The notes under the pieces were generated by a model. The model did not search any database. It worked only from the letters and a program-made list of their open reading frames with translations, and had not been told where the DNA came from. A DNA stretch of 64,000 nt from positions 1,087,670-1,151,669 of the forward strand of contig NZ_JAGYPL010000002.1 in NCBI RefSeq assembly GCF_018343715.1, written 5' to 3'. How positions within the stretch are numbered: the stretch's first letter is position 1; every line of letters begins with the position of its first letter. This DNA is from Bacillus sp. FJAT-49711. GTDB lineage: Bacteria > Bacillota > Bacilli > Bacillales > Bacillaceae_C. Positions 43,006 to 50,971 of this stretch are shown here, one piece after another. Made by a program: the position numbers and the translations under genes.

Positions 43006-43043
43006 TAAAGCTACTTCTGTTCTTTCGTGAAGTGGCTTTTTTG
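43006..43043 (+). terminator. Intrinsic terminator of the galM-GH43 operon
   Basis: AAGCTACTTC pairs with GAAGTGGCTT (one G-U pair), followed by TTTT. Confidence 0.85.
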
Positions 43044-43323
43044 TAGTTTTTTTACAAGTTTGATAGAACTTATTTAGAGGAAAAGGCAACCGACTTAACT
43101 TATTTCAGTATGCCTTATAAAAATGAATATTACCTCAGGTTTACTTTATCTCATACTGATTCTTCTAATTTCCACCGTGACTTTTCTAGCAAACGCCAGG
43201 CTTCTACCCAATGGTAAATTCAAATTTACAATTCCTTCTGTGATAGCCATCACTTTAACTCTTCCTTCCGTAAGGTACATTAAGGGTAATTGCTATTTTT
43301 TTGAAAAAAGAGGGGGTTATCAT
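43044..43323. other. Leader of the oxidase genes, no separate gene supported
   Basis: Plus-strand frames from 43123 read into the CoxB-like gene but have no ribosome site and encode an unlikely hydrophobic leader. No clear sigma-A promoter was identified. It may hold redox-control sites that I cannot identify. Confidence 0.5.
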
Positions 43324-43848
43324 ATGGTGCAAAGTGTGGCATGGATTGTAAGTTTAGTATTTATGTTATTGATTGCGGGGGTCTTTTTATTCGTAGCGAT
43401 GAATTCAACAAAACGGAAAGAGTATGAAGCGATAAAAAAGAAGTGGTATAAGGCAAGGACTTTTTACGGAATTACGCTTGTCGTCTTGATGCTTGTAGTC
43501 ACAATTTATACGTTGAGGGAGCTCCCGTATAATCAACCTGTTTATGCAAAGGGGCAAGAGCCAACGATCGTTGATGTGGAAGCGCTCCAATTTGGTTATA
43601 AGCTGAGCACGCGGGAATTTAAAGTTGGAGAAACGATCGAGTTCCATGTGACAAGTGCGGATGTCAATCACGGTTTTGGAATTTATGATGTGGATATGAA
43701 CCTTATTGCCCAAACTCAAGCAATGCCCGAGTATACGAATAAAGTATTTATAACATTTGATCATCCAGGTACATATAAAATTTTATGCTTAGAATATTGC
43801 GGTTTGGGACATCACGTGATGGTGGACGAGATAACAGTCACTAATTAA
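43324..43848 (+). CDS. Cytochrome c oxidase subunit II, CuA-type
   Basis: Membrane-anchored subunit of 174 residues: one hydrophobic segment near the N-terminus and another at about 50-65, then a cupredoxin domain. CuA ligands are complete: H in NHGF, and the C-x3-C-x3-H...M set in CLEYCGLGHHVM. It accepts electrons from cytochrome c or a similar donor and passes them to subunit I. ATG 43324 follows GAGGGGG. It is shorter than caa3-type subunits and lacks a cytochrome c domain. Nineteen bases to the subunit I gene. Confidence 0.88.
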   Translation: MVQSVAWIVSLVFMLLIAGVFLFVAMNSTKRKEYEAIKKKWYKARTFYGITLVVLMLVVTIYTLRELPYNQPVYAKGQEPTIVDVEALQFGYKLSTREFKVGETIEFHVTSADVNHGFGIYDVDMNLIAQTQAMPEYTNKVFITFDHPGTYKILCLEYCGLGHHVMVDEITVTN

Positions 43849-43866
43849 GATGAGAGGGTGAAATCA

Positions 43867-45354
43867 TTGGAAATGACCGTTAATACGAGAAGGACAAATT
43901 CGAATCAAAATAACGAAATTATTACTTTTTTAACGATAGGCGCTATTGTTGTTGCCGTTATGATGATATTTGGCATTTTAATGCTGATGGCTCAGGGGGG
44001 GAAGCTTGATTTATCTCCAGCCATGTTCTATCAATTTTTAACGATCCATGGTACTGGTATGGTTGGAACAGCTGCATTAGCTGGAACGGCTGTCATGTGG
44101 TATTTTTTGCGTGACTATGTGGATTTGTCTAAAAAAGTGCTAATGCTGCATCTTGTTTTCTTTTTAATTGGAGTTTTAATGGTGATTGTCGGAGTTTTTT
44201 CATTTGAATATGCTAGTGCATGGACATTTTTATATCCTTTACCAGCCTTATCAGCAGGTGCATGGGGAATGGCAGGGGCATTATTATACCTTGGTGGAAT
44301 GCTTATTCTCGGTGTCGGATTTTTATTATTTTATATCGAAACGGGACGTGCGATCATTAAAAGGTATGGAAGTCTTGGCAAAGGTTTAGGATGGGACGTT
44401 ATTGCCGGAAAAAAAGCGGAAAAAGACGCACCGCCTGCAACCGTAATCGCGAGCACAATGGTGACGATTGTAAATGTAACAGCGCTAACAGCTGGCGCGG
44501 TTGTCCTCATTATGAATGCAATTAATACAATCAATCCCACGTTTTCCTTTGACCCGCTTTTAGCAAAAAATTTAACATATGCTTTCGGACATATATTTGC
44601 AAACTCGATTATTTATATGGGTGTTATTGCCGTTTATGAAATTTTACCTAAATATACAAATCGGCCTTGGAAAGCCAATAAAGTATTTTTAGTTGCTTGG
44701 ACAATGTCAACCGTATTCACGTTGATTATTTATACTCATCATATGTTAATGGACTCCGTCATGCCGAAATGGATGTTAATAATGGGACAGGTTTTATCAT
44801 ATGCAAATGGGTTGCCTGTTCTTGTCGTTACGGCTTACGGGGCGCTCATGATCGTATATAAATCAGGGATTAAATGGGATGTTCCATCTTCCTTAATCTT
44901 TTTATCTATGTTCGGCTGGGTTGTTGGGGTAGTTCCGGCCATTGTGGATGCGACGATTGTTGTGAACCATGTTATGCATAACACAAAATGGGTGCCAGGC
45001 CATTTTCATATGTATATGGGTCTAGGAGCATTAGTGATGATTTTTGGTTTCATGTATGATCTCGCAAAAACGGATAGCCAAATAAGGGCGAATATTTTAG
45101 ATAAAATTGGCGTTATTTTATATGCACTTTCTATTATAGGGGTCGGCGGCGGATTTTTAGTCTCGGGTGCAATAAGTACACCCCGAAGATGGGCTGCTCA
45201 CTTTCCGGAATGGATGGGTCCGGCTCTATTCGGAGCTGTTGCTGGGGTATTTGCGGTTTTGGCGGTTACGATCTTTTCCATCCACTTTATACGCTTTATA
45301 AAAGTTAGAAATAAAGATATAAAGACAGGCGTATTAAAACATAAATCAGCATAG
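43867..45354 (+). CDS. Heme-copper oxidase subunit I, B-type (ba3-like)
   Basis: Integral membrane protein of about 495 residues with roughly twelve helices. Low-spin heme ligand in TIHGTGM; CuB ligands in AFGHIFANSIIY (first His) and THHML (two His); high-spin heme ligands in VPGHFHMYMG. The spacing and the short proton-channel set fit the B-type oxidases with higher oxygen affinity, rather than the A-type with a GHPEVY motif. The start is either TTG 43867 (good spacing from GAGAGGG) or GTG 43858. No subunit III or IV gene follows, which is usual for minimal ba3 systems. Confidence 0.88.
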   Translation: MEMTVNTRRTNSNQNNEIITFLTIGAIVVAVMMIFGILMLMAQGGKLDLSPAMFYQFLTIHGTGMVGTAALAGTAVMWYFLRDYVDLSKKVLMLHLVFFLIGVLMVIVGVFSFEYASAWTFLYPLPALSAGAWGMAGALLYLGGMLILGVGFLLFYIETGRAIIKRYGSLGKGLGWDVIAGKKAEKDAPPATVIASTMVTIVNVTALTAGAVVLIMNAINTINPTFSFDPLLAKNLTYAFGHIFANSIIYMGVIAVYEILPKYTNRPWKANKVFLVAWTMSTVFTLIIYTHHMLMDSVMPKWMLIMGQVLSYANGLPVLVVTAYGALMIVYKSGIKWDVPSSLIFLSMFGWVVGVVPAIVDATIVVNHVMHNTKWVPGHFHMYMGLGALVMIFGFMYDLAKTDSQIRANILDKIGVILYALSIIGVGGGFLVSGAISTPRRWAAHFPEWMGPALFGAVAGVFAVLAVTIFSIHFIRFIKVRNKDIKTGVLKHKSA

Positions 45355-45374
45355 TGAGGCAAGGGGGAATTAGG

Positions 45375-45929
45375 ATGAAACAAGGAATCTGTGGTGCAAT
45401 CTTGTATATCATGTTAATGGTTCCCCCTATTAAAAATAGTTTAGAATCCATCATGATTTTGCATATGCTTGTGCAATTACCTTTATTAATTTTAGTTGGT
45501 TGGTTAATAGGGAAACTGTTGCTGAAAAAATATAATGGCTTTTTTACGAAATGGAACAAAAATGGAATACCTGGTATGTTAATGGTCGTCATCATCACAA
45601 CATACTGGATGCTTCCTCGGATTTTGGATGAAGCGTTGTCCGTGTGGTCTATTGAACTGTTTAAATTTATTGGCTTGCCATGTCTTGTTGGCGTTTTATT
45701 ACGGGATAGTTGGAAAAAAATTCAGGCAGCTGGAAAAAGCTTTATTTTTTTGAACTACATATCCATGTTCGGTTTAATGAGTTGGTTATATATTGATTCG
45801 CCTATTCAAATATGCAATAACTACTTAGAAATAGAACAACAAATGTTAGGTTGGGGATTTTTAATGGTCACAGTCGGGATGATTTTTTATATGCTGCAAA
45901 TGGTTTTCATAGATCATTCAGAAGAATAG
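45375..45929 (+). CDS. Membrane protein linked to the oxidase
   Basis: Hydrophobic protein of 184 residues with about six predicted membrane segments; not recognised. ATG 45375 follows AAGGGGGAATTAGG. It is 20 bases after the subunit I stop, so it probably belongs to the oxidase operon as an assembly or accessory factor. No cofactor-binding motif is evident. Codon use matches its neighbours. Confidence 0.7.
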   Translation: MKQGICGAILYIMLMVPPIKNSLESIMILHMLVQLPLLILVGWLIGKLLLKKYNGFFTKWNKNGIPGMLMVVIITTYWMLPRILDEALSVWSIELFKFIGLPCLVGVLLRDSWKKIQAAGKSFIFLNYISMFGLMSWLYIDSPIQICNNYLEIEQQMLGWGFLMVTVGMIFYMLQMVFIDHSEE

Positions 45930-45936
45930 ATTGATT

Positions 45937-45956
45937 AAAACAAGTTTAATTGTAAT
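45937..45956. promoter_or_regulatory. Operator-like site before the ArsR-type gene
   Basis: AAAACAA-N6-TTGTAAT. One half matches the perfect sites at 46979 and 50864; the other matches at five of seven bases. It lies about 40 bases before the ArsR-type start. Confidence 0.6.
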
Positions 45957-45992
45957 AATGGAAAGAAAGTCATCTGAATGAGAGGAATTCGC

Positions 45993-46928
45993 TTGAGAAC
46001 ATTGCAATTAACTTTACAGGAGGCTCTCGAGGTTTCTAAAGCTTTGGCAAATGAAAATCGCATGGAGATCATTCGCCAACTTACGAGTGGCCCTAAAAAC
46101 GTCAACGATATATCCGAATTATTAAAAATTCCTTTTTCAACCGCTGCGGCTAATATTAAAATATTAGAAAATGCAGGATTGATCACAACGGAAATTGTTC
46201 CTGGAAGAGGAAACCAAAAGGTAAGCTCAAAAAGATATGATCGAATCATTATAGATTTAGAGGAACAAAAACCTGTTACGGAAGATATTATTACATATGA
46301 GCTTGAAGTTGGAGAATATGTAAATTGTGGGGTAGAACCTTCCTGCGGTCTTTTAAGTGAGGATGGCATCATTCATATCATTGATGACCCTCGTTCATTT
46401 TACGAACCCGCCCGAAAAAATGCACAGCTTGTTTGGTTTAGGTCGGGATCCATTGAATATCATTTTCCGAACAGAATTCCGTATGGCACAAATGTCGACG
46501 AGCTTAGTTTTTCCGTTGAGTTATGTTCAGAGGCTCCGTATCATAATATGGATTGGCCTTCCGATATCACGTGCTGGATCAATGATTCGGAAATTGGTTT
46601 TTGGACAAGTCCAGGAGATTTCGGTGGAGAAAGGGGCTTTTTGACACCGAATTGGTGGGAAACTCATAATACGCAATATGGCGTCTTGAAATATTGGAAA
46701 ATCAATAAAGAAGGTAGTTTTATAGACGGTGTAAAAATATCCTCCACTACGATCGAAGAGTTAAAGCTGCAGGAGAAACCGTTTATCTCCTTGAAATTAG
46801 GTGTCAAGCAAGATGCTAAAAACCAAGGGGGAATCAACTTATTCGGCTCGAAATTCGGTAATTATGAGCAAGGCATTATTATGAAAATCAATTATTCTCA
46901 AATCGAATCAAAGACCAATTCCAATTAA
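45993..46928 (+). CDS. ArsR/SmtB-type regulator with large C-terminal domain
   Basis: Transcription factor of 311 residues. Residues about 8-85 are an ArsR winged helix (EALEVSKALANENRMEIIRQL, VNDISELLKIPFSTAAANIKILENAGLI). No metal-binding cysteine motif is seen in the recognition helix. Residues about 110-305 are a beta-rich domain of unknown fold with a tryptophan-rich segment (GFWTSPGDFGGERG, PNWWETH), perhaps a sugar sensor. TTG 45993 is favoured, because AGAGGA lies six to seven bases upstream; ATG 45978 precedes that site. It probably regulates the following ABC operon and the GH2 gene through the ATTACAA-N6-TTGTAAT site. Confidence 0.82.
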   Translation: MRTLQLTLQEALEVSKALANENRMEIIRQLTSGPKNVNDISELLKIPFSTAAANIKILENAGLITTEIVPGRGNQKVSSKRYDRIIIDLEEQKPVTEDIITYELEVGEYVNCGVEPSCGLLSEDGIIHIIDDPRSFYEPARKNAQLVWFRSGSIEYHFPNRIPYGTNVDELSFSVELCSEAPYHNMDWPSDITCWINDSEIGFWTSPGDFGGERGFLTPNWWETHNTQYGVLKYWKINKEGSFIDGVKISSTTIEELKLQEKPFISLKLGVKQDAKNQGGINLFGSKFGNYEQGIIMKINYSQIESKTNSN

Positions 46929-46950
46929 AAAAGGAATTGGTCTTTTTTTG
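46913..46950 (+). terminator. Intrinsic terminator of the ArsR-type gene
   Basis: GACCAATTCC and GGAATTGGTC pair around AATTAAAAAA, followed by TTTTTTT. The stem overlaps the end of the gene. Confidence 0.9.
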
Positions 46951-46978
46951 TCACTTTTTATTACGGAAAAACTGAAAT

Positions 46979-46998
46979 ATTACAAGTAATTTTGTAAT
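46979..46998 (+). promoter_or_regulatory. Perfect operator ATTACAA-N6-TTGTAAT at the binding-protein promoter
   Basis: ATTACAA-GTAATT-TTGTAAT, extended by T/A at the ends. The TTGTAA half also looks like a -35 element. It lies 65 bases before the binding-protein start. Confidence 0.78.
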
Positions 46999-47062
46999 AG
47001 ATATGTTAATAGCATAATTGTACAAGTGCAGTCCTTACTCAAAAAAGAAGAGGGTGACGAAC

Positions 47063-48337
47063 GTGAAAAAGAGGGTATGGTCCATATTTCTCTCGAGTTT
47101 TATGATTTTAGCTTTACTCGTCGGTTGTCAGAGCAAAAGTACAGGAAGTAAATCTGATGGGAAGATTAAGTTAGTCATGTGGGATTTATTTTCTGGTGGA
47201 GATGGAGACTTTATGAAAGAAATGATTGATGAATTCAATAAATCTCAATCAGACATTGAAGTTGAAACGGTTACGTTGGAATGGGCGGAGTATTATACGA
47301 AATTAGTAACGGCGGTAGCTGCCGGAAAGGGGCCGGATATTGGCATTTCCCATACGTCAAAATTGCCCGAAATAGTTGATCAAGGGTTGGCTGTAGAATT
47401 AGATCCTCTTGCGGATTCCATTAAGCTCGATTGGGATTCATATAATAAAAACATTTTAGATGCTACTGTTTTTGATGGAAAACATTTTGCGGTTCCAATT
47501 GATACTCATCCTATCGTTTTTTACTATAATAAAAAACATTTGGATGCAGCAGGGTTGTTGGATGAGAACGGAATGCCGAAAATGGAAAGCAGCGCAAAGG
47601 GTTTTAAAGATTTTATGAATACGTTAAAAGCGAAGGATTCTAATTTAACGACTTTTGCTTTTCCGACTGCGGGTGATGATCCTTACAGATTTTGGTGGGC
47701 TCTTTATCACCAGCTTGGTGGGCAAGATGTTGTTTCAGATGACTTAAAATCACCACAAATTGATAAAGAAAAGGCGATTGAAGCGGCTAATTTTATGAAG
47801 GATCTTTATTATACGGATAAAGTTATTCCTTTGAATATGGAAGATTTTTATCAGCCATTCCAAACTGGAAATGCGGCGACGATTATTACTGGCGTTTGGG
47901 CGACAGGTACTTTTGAAAAAACAGAGGATTTAGATTTTGGTGTCATTCCTTTGCCAAAACTTTATAACCAAGAGGCTACATGGGGTGATTCCCATACAAT
48001 CTTCCTCCCTGTGCAAAAGAAAGAAGACACGGAAAAAGCGCAAGCAGCTCTTCAATTTGCCAATTTTATTGCTGACCATGGACAAATATGGACGCGCGCT
48101 GGCCATATTCCAAGTAAAACGACAGTTGTCGAATCAGACGAATTTAAAAATCTACCTTATCGAAGTGATTATGAAAAAGCAGCTCAACAAGTTGTATTTC
48201 CTAAGCAATCGAATAAAGTTTGGCCAATCAAGGATATTATCATTCGCAATTTAGATACGATTTGGGCGGATAAAGCAACTCCAGAAGATGCCTTTAATAA
48301 AATGGAATCTGAAATTGCAGACTTGCTCAGTAAATAA
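47063..48337 (+). CDS. Sugar ABC transporter substrate-binding lipoprotein
   Basis: Extracellular lipoprotein of 424 residues, family 1 solute-binding protein. Signal peptide with lipobox LVGC, then a Ser/Lys-rich linker and KLVMWDLFSGGDGD. Binding-fold marks: VETVTLEWAEYYTKLVTAV, GPDIGISHTS, YYNKKHLDAAGL. GTG 47063 has AGAGGGTGA upstream. A perfect hairpin follows its stop, then a repeat-rich gap of 700 bases before the permease genes. Confidence 0.9.
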   Translation: MKKRVWSIFLSSFMILALLVGCQSKSTGSKSDGKIKLVMWDLFSGGDGDFMKEMIDEFNKSQSDIEVETVTLEWAEYYTKLVTAVAAGKGPDIGISHTSKLPEIVDQGLAVELDPLADSIKLDWDSYNKNILDATVFDGKHFAVPIDTHPIVFYYNKKHLDAAGLLDENGMPKMESSAKGFKDFMNTLKAKDSNLTTFAFPTAGDDPYRFWWALYHQLGGQDVVSDDLKSPQIDKEKAIEAANFMKDLYYTDKVIPLNMEDFYQPFQTGNAATIITGVWATGTFEKTEDLDFGVIPLPKLYNQEATWGDSHTIFLPVQKKEDTEKAQAALQFANFIADHGQIWTRAGHIPSKTTVVESDEFKNLPYRSDYEKAAQQVVFPKQSNKVWPIKDIIIRNLDTIWADKATPEDAFNKMESEIADLLSK

Positions 48338-48350
48338 TATACACTTCTTT

Positions 48351-48377
48351 GAAGCTTGAAGAAATTCTTCAAGCTTC
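48351..48377 (+). terminator. Hairpin after the binding-protein gene
   Basis: GAAGCTTGAAGAA and TTCTTCAAGCTTC form a 13-bp perfect stem around one base. No T-run follows, so it may protect the upstream mRNA rather than terminate. Confidence 0.6.
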
Positions 48378-48461
48378 AGACTGTTGGAAAACGCTCGCTT
48401 TCATCATTGCTAAGGGAATTATAAATTGAAAACTTTATGGATAACTTTCTAGGAAATAGTT

Positions 48462-49035
48462 TGCGTCAAGCTCCAGCGCCTATCGACTAGCAAACATCTT
48501 GTCTTTCTCTTTTGCGTAGTCAACATCAGGTGAAATTTGAAGTGCCAATTTCACTAGGTGAAATTTGAAGTGCCAATTTCACTAGGTGAAATTTGAAGTA
48601 CCAATTTCACTAGGTGAAATTTGAAGTACCAATTTCACTAGGTGAAATTTGAAGTACCAATTTCACTAGGTGAAATTTGAAGTACCAATTTTACTAGGTG
48701 AAATTTGAAGAGCTAATTTCACTAGGTGAAATTTGAAGTGCCAATTTCACTAGGTGAAATTTGAAGAGCTAATTTCACTAGGTGAAATTTGAAGTGCCAA
48801 TTTCACTAGTTCTTTCCTCACCGTGTTTCTTTTATCTCTGCCTGCGGCCGAAAAAAGGAACGTCGACTAAAACCGCCACGTCCTGTGGCAACGTCGACGG
48901 ACCCGCATCCTGCGGGCCTGTACGTTGATAATCAGGCGCTTCCGTTTTGTACTTGCTTACCTACTTTCGGTGCTCATTGTCCTTTTGGCAACTCCGCTCC
49001 GAAGAAGGCTTGCACCCCGAAAGACAAGCGTTTTC
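48462..49035. repeat. Compound intergenic repeat element inside the transport operon
   Basis: The edges (GTCAAGCTCCAGCGCCTATCG near 48466; GGCGCTTCC and GCACCCCGAAAGACAAGCG near 48940-49030) look like repeats common in Bacillus intergenic DNA. A GC-rich block (CCGCCACGTCCTGTGG, ACCCGCATCCTGCGGG) follows a 10 x 28-bp array. No ORF. It separates the binding-protein gene from its permeases. Confidence 0.6.
48528..48807. repeat. Ten tandem 28-bp repeats with internal palindrome
   Basis: Ten abutting copies of a 28-bp unit that starts AGGTGAAATTTGAAG and ends CCAATTTCACT. Within each, GTGAAATT pairs with AATTTCAC, and across each junction AATTTCAC-TAG-GTGAAATT is again palindromic. Changes are confined to the middle: GTGCC, GTACC or GAGCT. 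There is no spacer, so this is not a CRISPR. Confidence 0.95.
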
Positions 49036-49074
49036 TACTAGTCTGAAAGTGATCAAGCATTTGGAGGAATAAAG

Positions 49075-49956
49075 ATGAAAGGGAAACTTATAAAAGACTT
49101 AAAAGCGATTCCGTTTCTACTCCCGTTTTTTCTTGTTTACGCTGTCTTTACGATTTATCCGATTCTAAAAGGGCTAGAGATGAGTTTTTATGATTGGACG
49201 ATTATTCGGAAAATGGATTTTATCGCACTTGATCATTATAAAGAATTAATTGTAGATAAAAACTTTTGGAAGTCATTATGGAATACAACCTTGTTCGTTA
49301 TTTTATCAACACCATCCATGGTTATTCTTGCATTAATATTAGCCTTAATGGCGAATCGGAATTCCAAATTCAAAACCTTTTATCGAAGTACGTTTTTCTT
49401 ACCTTCCATTTTATCTGTTTCGGTTATTTCTTATATTGCGATTTTTATGCTTCAGCCGTATCAAGGCTTTGTGAATACGACATTACATCTTATCGGAATT
49501 GACAGTGAGCCATTTTGGTTAAGGGATACGAATTTGGCCTGGTTTTCTATTGTTGTGGTTACATTATGGTGGACGGTCGGCTTTAATATGGTGTTATTTT
49601 TAGCGGCATTGCAGGATATACCAGAAGAATTATATGAAGCGGCAAGAATTGATGGGGGAAAAAGTTCACAATTACTAATGCATATTACTCTCCCTTTATT
49701 AATCCCGATTGGTCGTGTCGTTTTGCTGCTGCAAATTCTTGCCTCTTACAAAGTTTTTGCGCAGATTTTATTAATAACCGGCGGTGGACCGGGAGCTGCC
49801 ACACGACCTCTAATCCAATATATTTACGAAATTGGTTTTAAACAAAATAATTTAGGTTATGCGGCAGCCTTATCATACGCCTTATTTGTCATTTTGCTCA
49901 TCCTATCTTTGATTCAGATGAAAGGGAATATGATTCAAGGAGGGGCTTCAAGATGA
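49075..49956 (+). CDS. Sugar ABC transporter permease, MalF/UgpA type
   Basis: Membrane permease of 293 residues with six predicted helices. EAA loop EELYEAARIDGGKSSQLLMHITLPLL. ATG 49075 has GGAGG eight bases upstream. It overlaps the next permease by four bases (ATGA), so both are translationally coupled. It most likely belongs with the binding protein at 47063 despite the repeat-filled gap. Confidence 0.9.
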   Translation: MKGKLIKDLKAIPFLLPFFLVYAVFTIYPILKGLEMSFYDWTIIRKMDFIALDHYKELIVDKNFWKSLWNTTLFVILSTPSMVILALILALMANRNSKFKTFYRSTFFLPSILSVSVISYIAIFMLQPYQGFVNTTLHLIGIDSEPFWLRDTNLAWFSIVVVTLWWTVGFNMVLFLAALQDIPEELYEAARIDGGKSSQLLMHITLPLLIPIGRVVLLLQILASYKVFAQILLITGGGPGAATRPLIQYIYEIGFKQNNLGYAAALSYALFVILLILSLIQMKGNMIQGGASR

Positions 49957-50777
49957 GTAAAAAGAAAACACCGGCTCATTATACGCTATCTGGTATTTCA
50001 CTCATAACCGCCATTTTATTCATTATTCCTATTTTGTGGATGTTGTTTGTGTCCGTGAAACCAGAAGGAATAGGAGTTTCAAATGTAATCGGATGGTTCA
50101 TCCCGCCTTACACTGTGGAAAATTATACCCATGTTTTGTTTGATACACCTGTTTTAAGGTGGTTATGGAATAGTTTAATCGTGGCGCTTATATCGACGGC
50201 TTTGACCTTATTTGTGACGTCACTCGCCGCTTTTGCCATTTCAAAAATGCAATTTCGTTATAAAACTTTCATCTATGTGTTCTTTTTGGCCGGCTTAATG
50301 GTGCCTGGGGAAGCGACAATAATCCCGCTGTATCAAATTATAAAGGATATGGATCTGTTAGATACATATACGGGTCTCATTATTCCGGGAATTGCTTCTC
50401 CGCTAGGGGTCATCATTTTAAAAAGTTTTTTTGATGGGGTCCCGCAGGAATTGATTGAAAGTGCAAAAATGGATGGATGTTCACTCGTGCGAATCTATTT
50501 AAATATTGTTCTCCCTCTTGCAAAGCCGGCCCTTGCTGCGATTGGCATTTTCACTTTTATTGGTTCATGGAATAACTTCTTATGGCCGTTTTTAGCTATT
50601 ATGTCAGAGGATTTATTTACGTTGCCAGTTGGGATTCCGCAGTTCAATTCCGTGTATTCAGTTGATTACGTATTACCAATGACGGTTAACGCCGTTGCAT
50701 CCATTCCTGTCATTATCGCTTTCCTGATCTTTGAAAAACAGATTGTCAGAGGAATTAGTTTTACTGGAATAAAATGA
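49953..50777 (+). CDS. Sugar ABC transporter permease, MalG/UgpE type
   Basis: Membrane permease of 274 residues with six predicted helices and an EAA loop (LIESAKMDGCSLVRIYLNIVLPLAKPA). It ends before a terminator at 50788. No ATPase gene is present; a shared MsmX-like ATPase is presumed. Confidence 0.9.
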   Translation: MSKKKTPAHYTLSGISLITAILFIIPILWMLFVSVKPEGIGVSNVIGWFIPPYTVENYTHVLFDTPVLRWLWNSLIVALISTALTLFVTSLAAFAISKMQFRYKTFIYVFFLAGLMVPGEATIIPLYQIIKDMDLLDTYTGLIIPGIASPLGVIILKSFFDGVPQELIESAKMDGCSLVRIYLNIVLPLAKPALAAIGIFTFIGSWNNFLWPFLAIMSEDLFTLPVGIPQFNSVYSVDYVLPMTVNAVASIPVIIAFLIFEKQIVRGISFTGIK

Positions 50778-50787
50778 GATGTAGATT

Positions 50788-50815
50788 GCCACAGTAATTG
50801 AACTGTGGTCTTTTA
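50788..50815 (+). terminator. Intrinsic terminator of the permease genes
   Basis: CCACAGT pairs with ACTGTGG around AATTGA, then a T-rich stretch. Confidence 0.8.
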
Positions 50816-50843
50816 AATATTTTTAATAGATTTTAATAATTTC

Positions 50844-50906
50844 ATTACAAAAATACTTGATGTATTACAATTAATCTTGTAATATCTAGAATGAAAGCGC
50901 TATAAT
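50844..50906 (+). promoter_or_regulatory. Promoter, double operator and cre-like site of the first GH2 gene
   Basis: Perfect operator ATTACAA-TTAATC-TTGTAAT at 50864-50883. A further ATTACAA at 50844-50850 is spaced 20 bases upstream, about two helical turns. The promoter is TTGTAA (50877-50882), 18 bases, TATAAT (50901-50906). TGAAAGCGCTATAA in the spacer resembles a cre site. Confidence 0.8.
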
Positions 50907-50971
50907 AACTTAAAACAATGTAAGTGTTACTAAGAAAACGGTAATTTATATATAAAGGAGAGAGTTTATTC

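Noticed and set aside
43123-43323. Longer start for oxidase subunit II
   Set aside because: The upstream frame lacks a ribosome site and would add an unusual hydrophobic leader; ATG 43324 has GAGGGGG.
48528-48807. CRISPR array (28-bp repeats)
   Set aside because: Units abut without unique spacers and no cas genes are present, so it is a simple tandem array.
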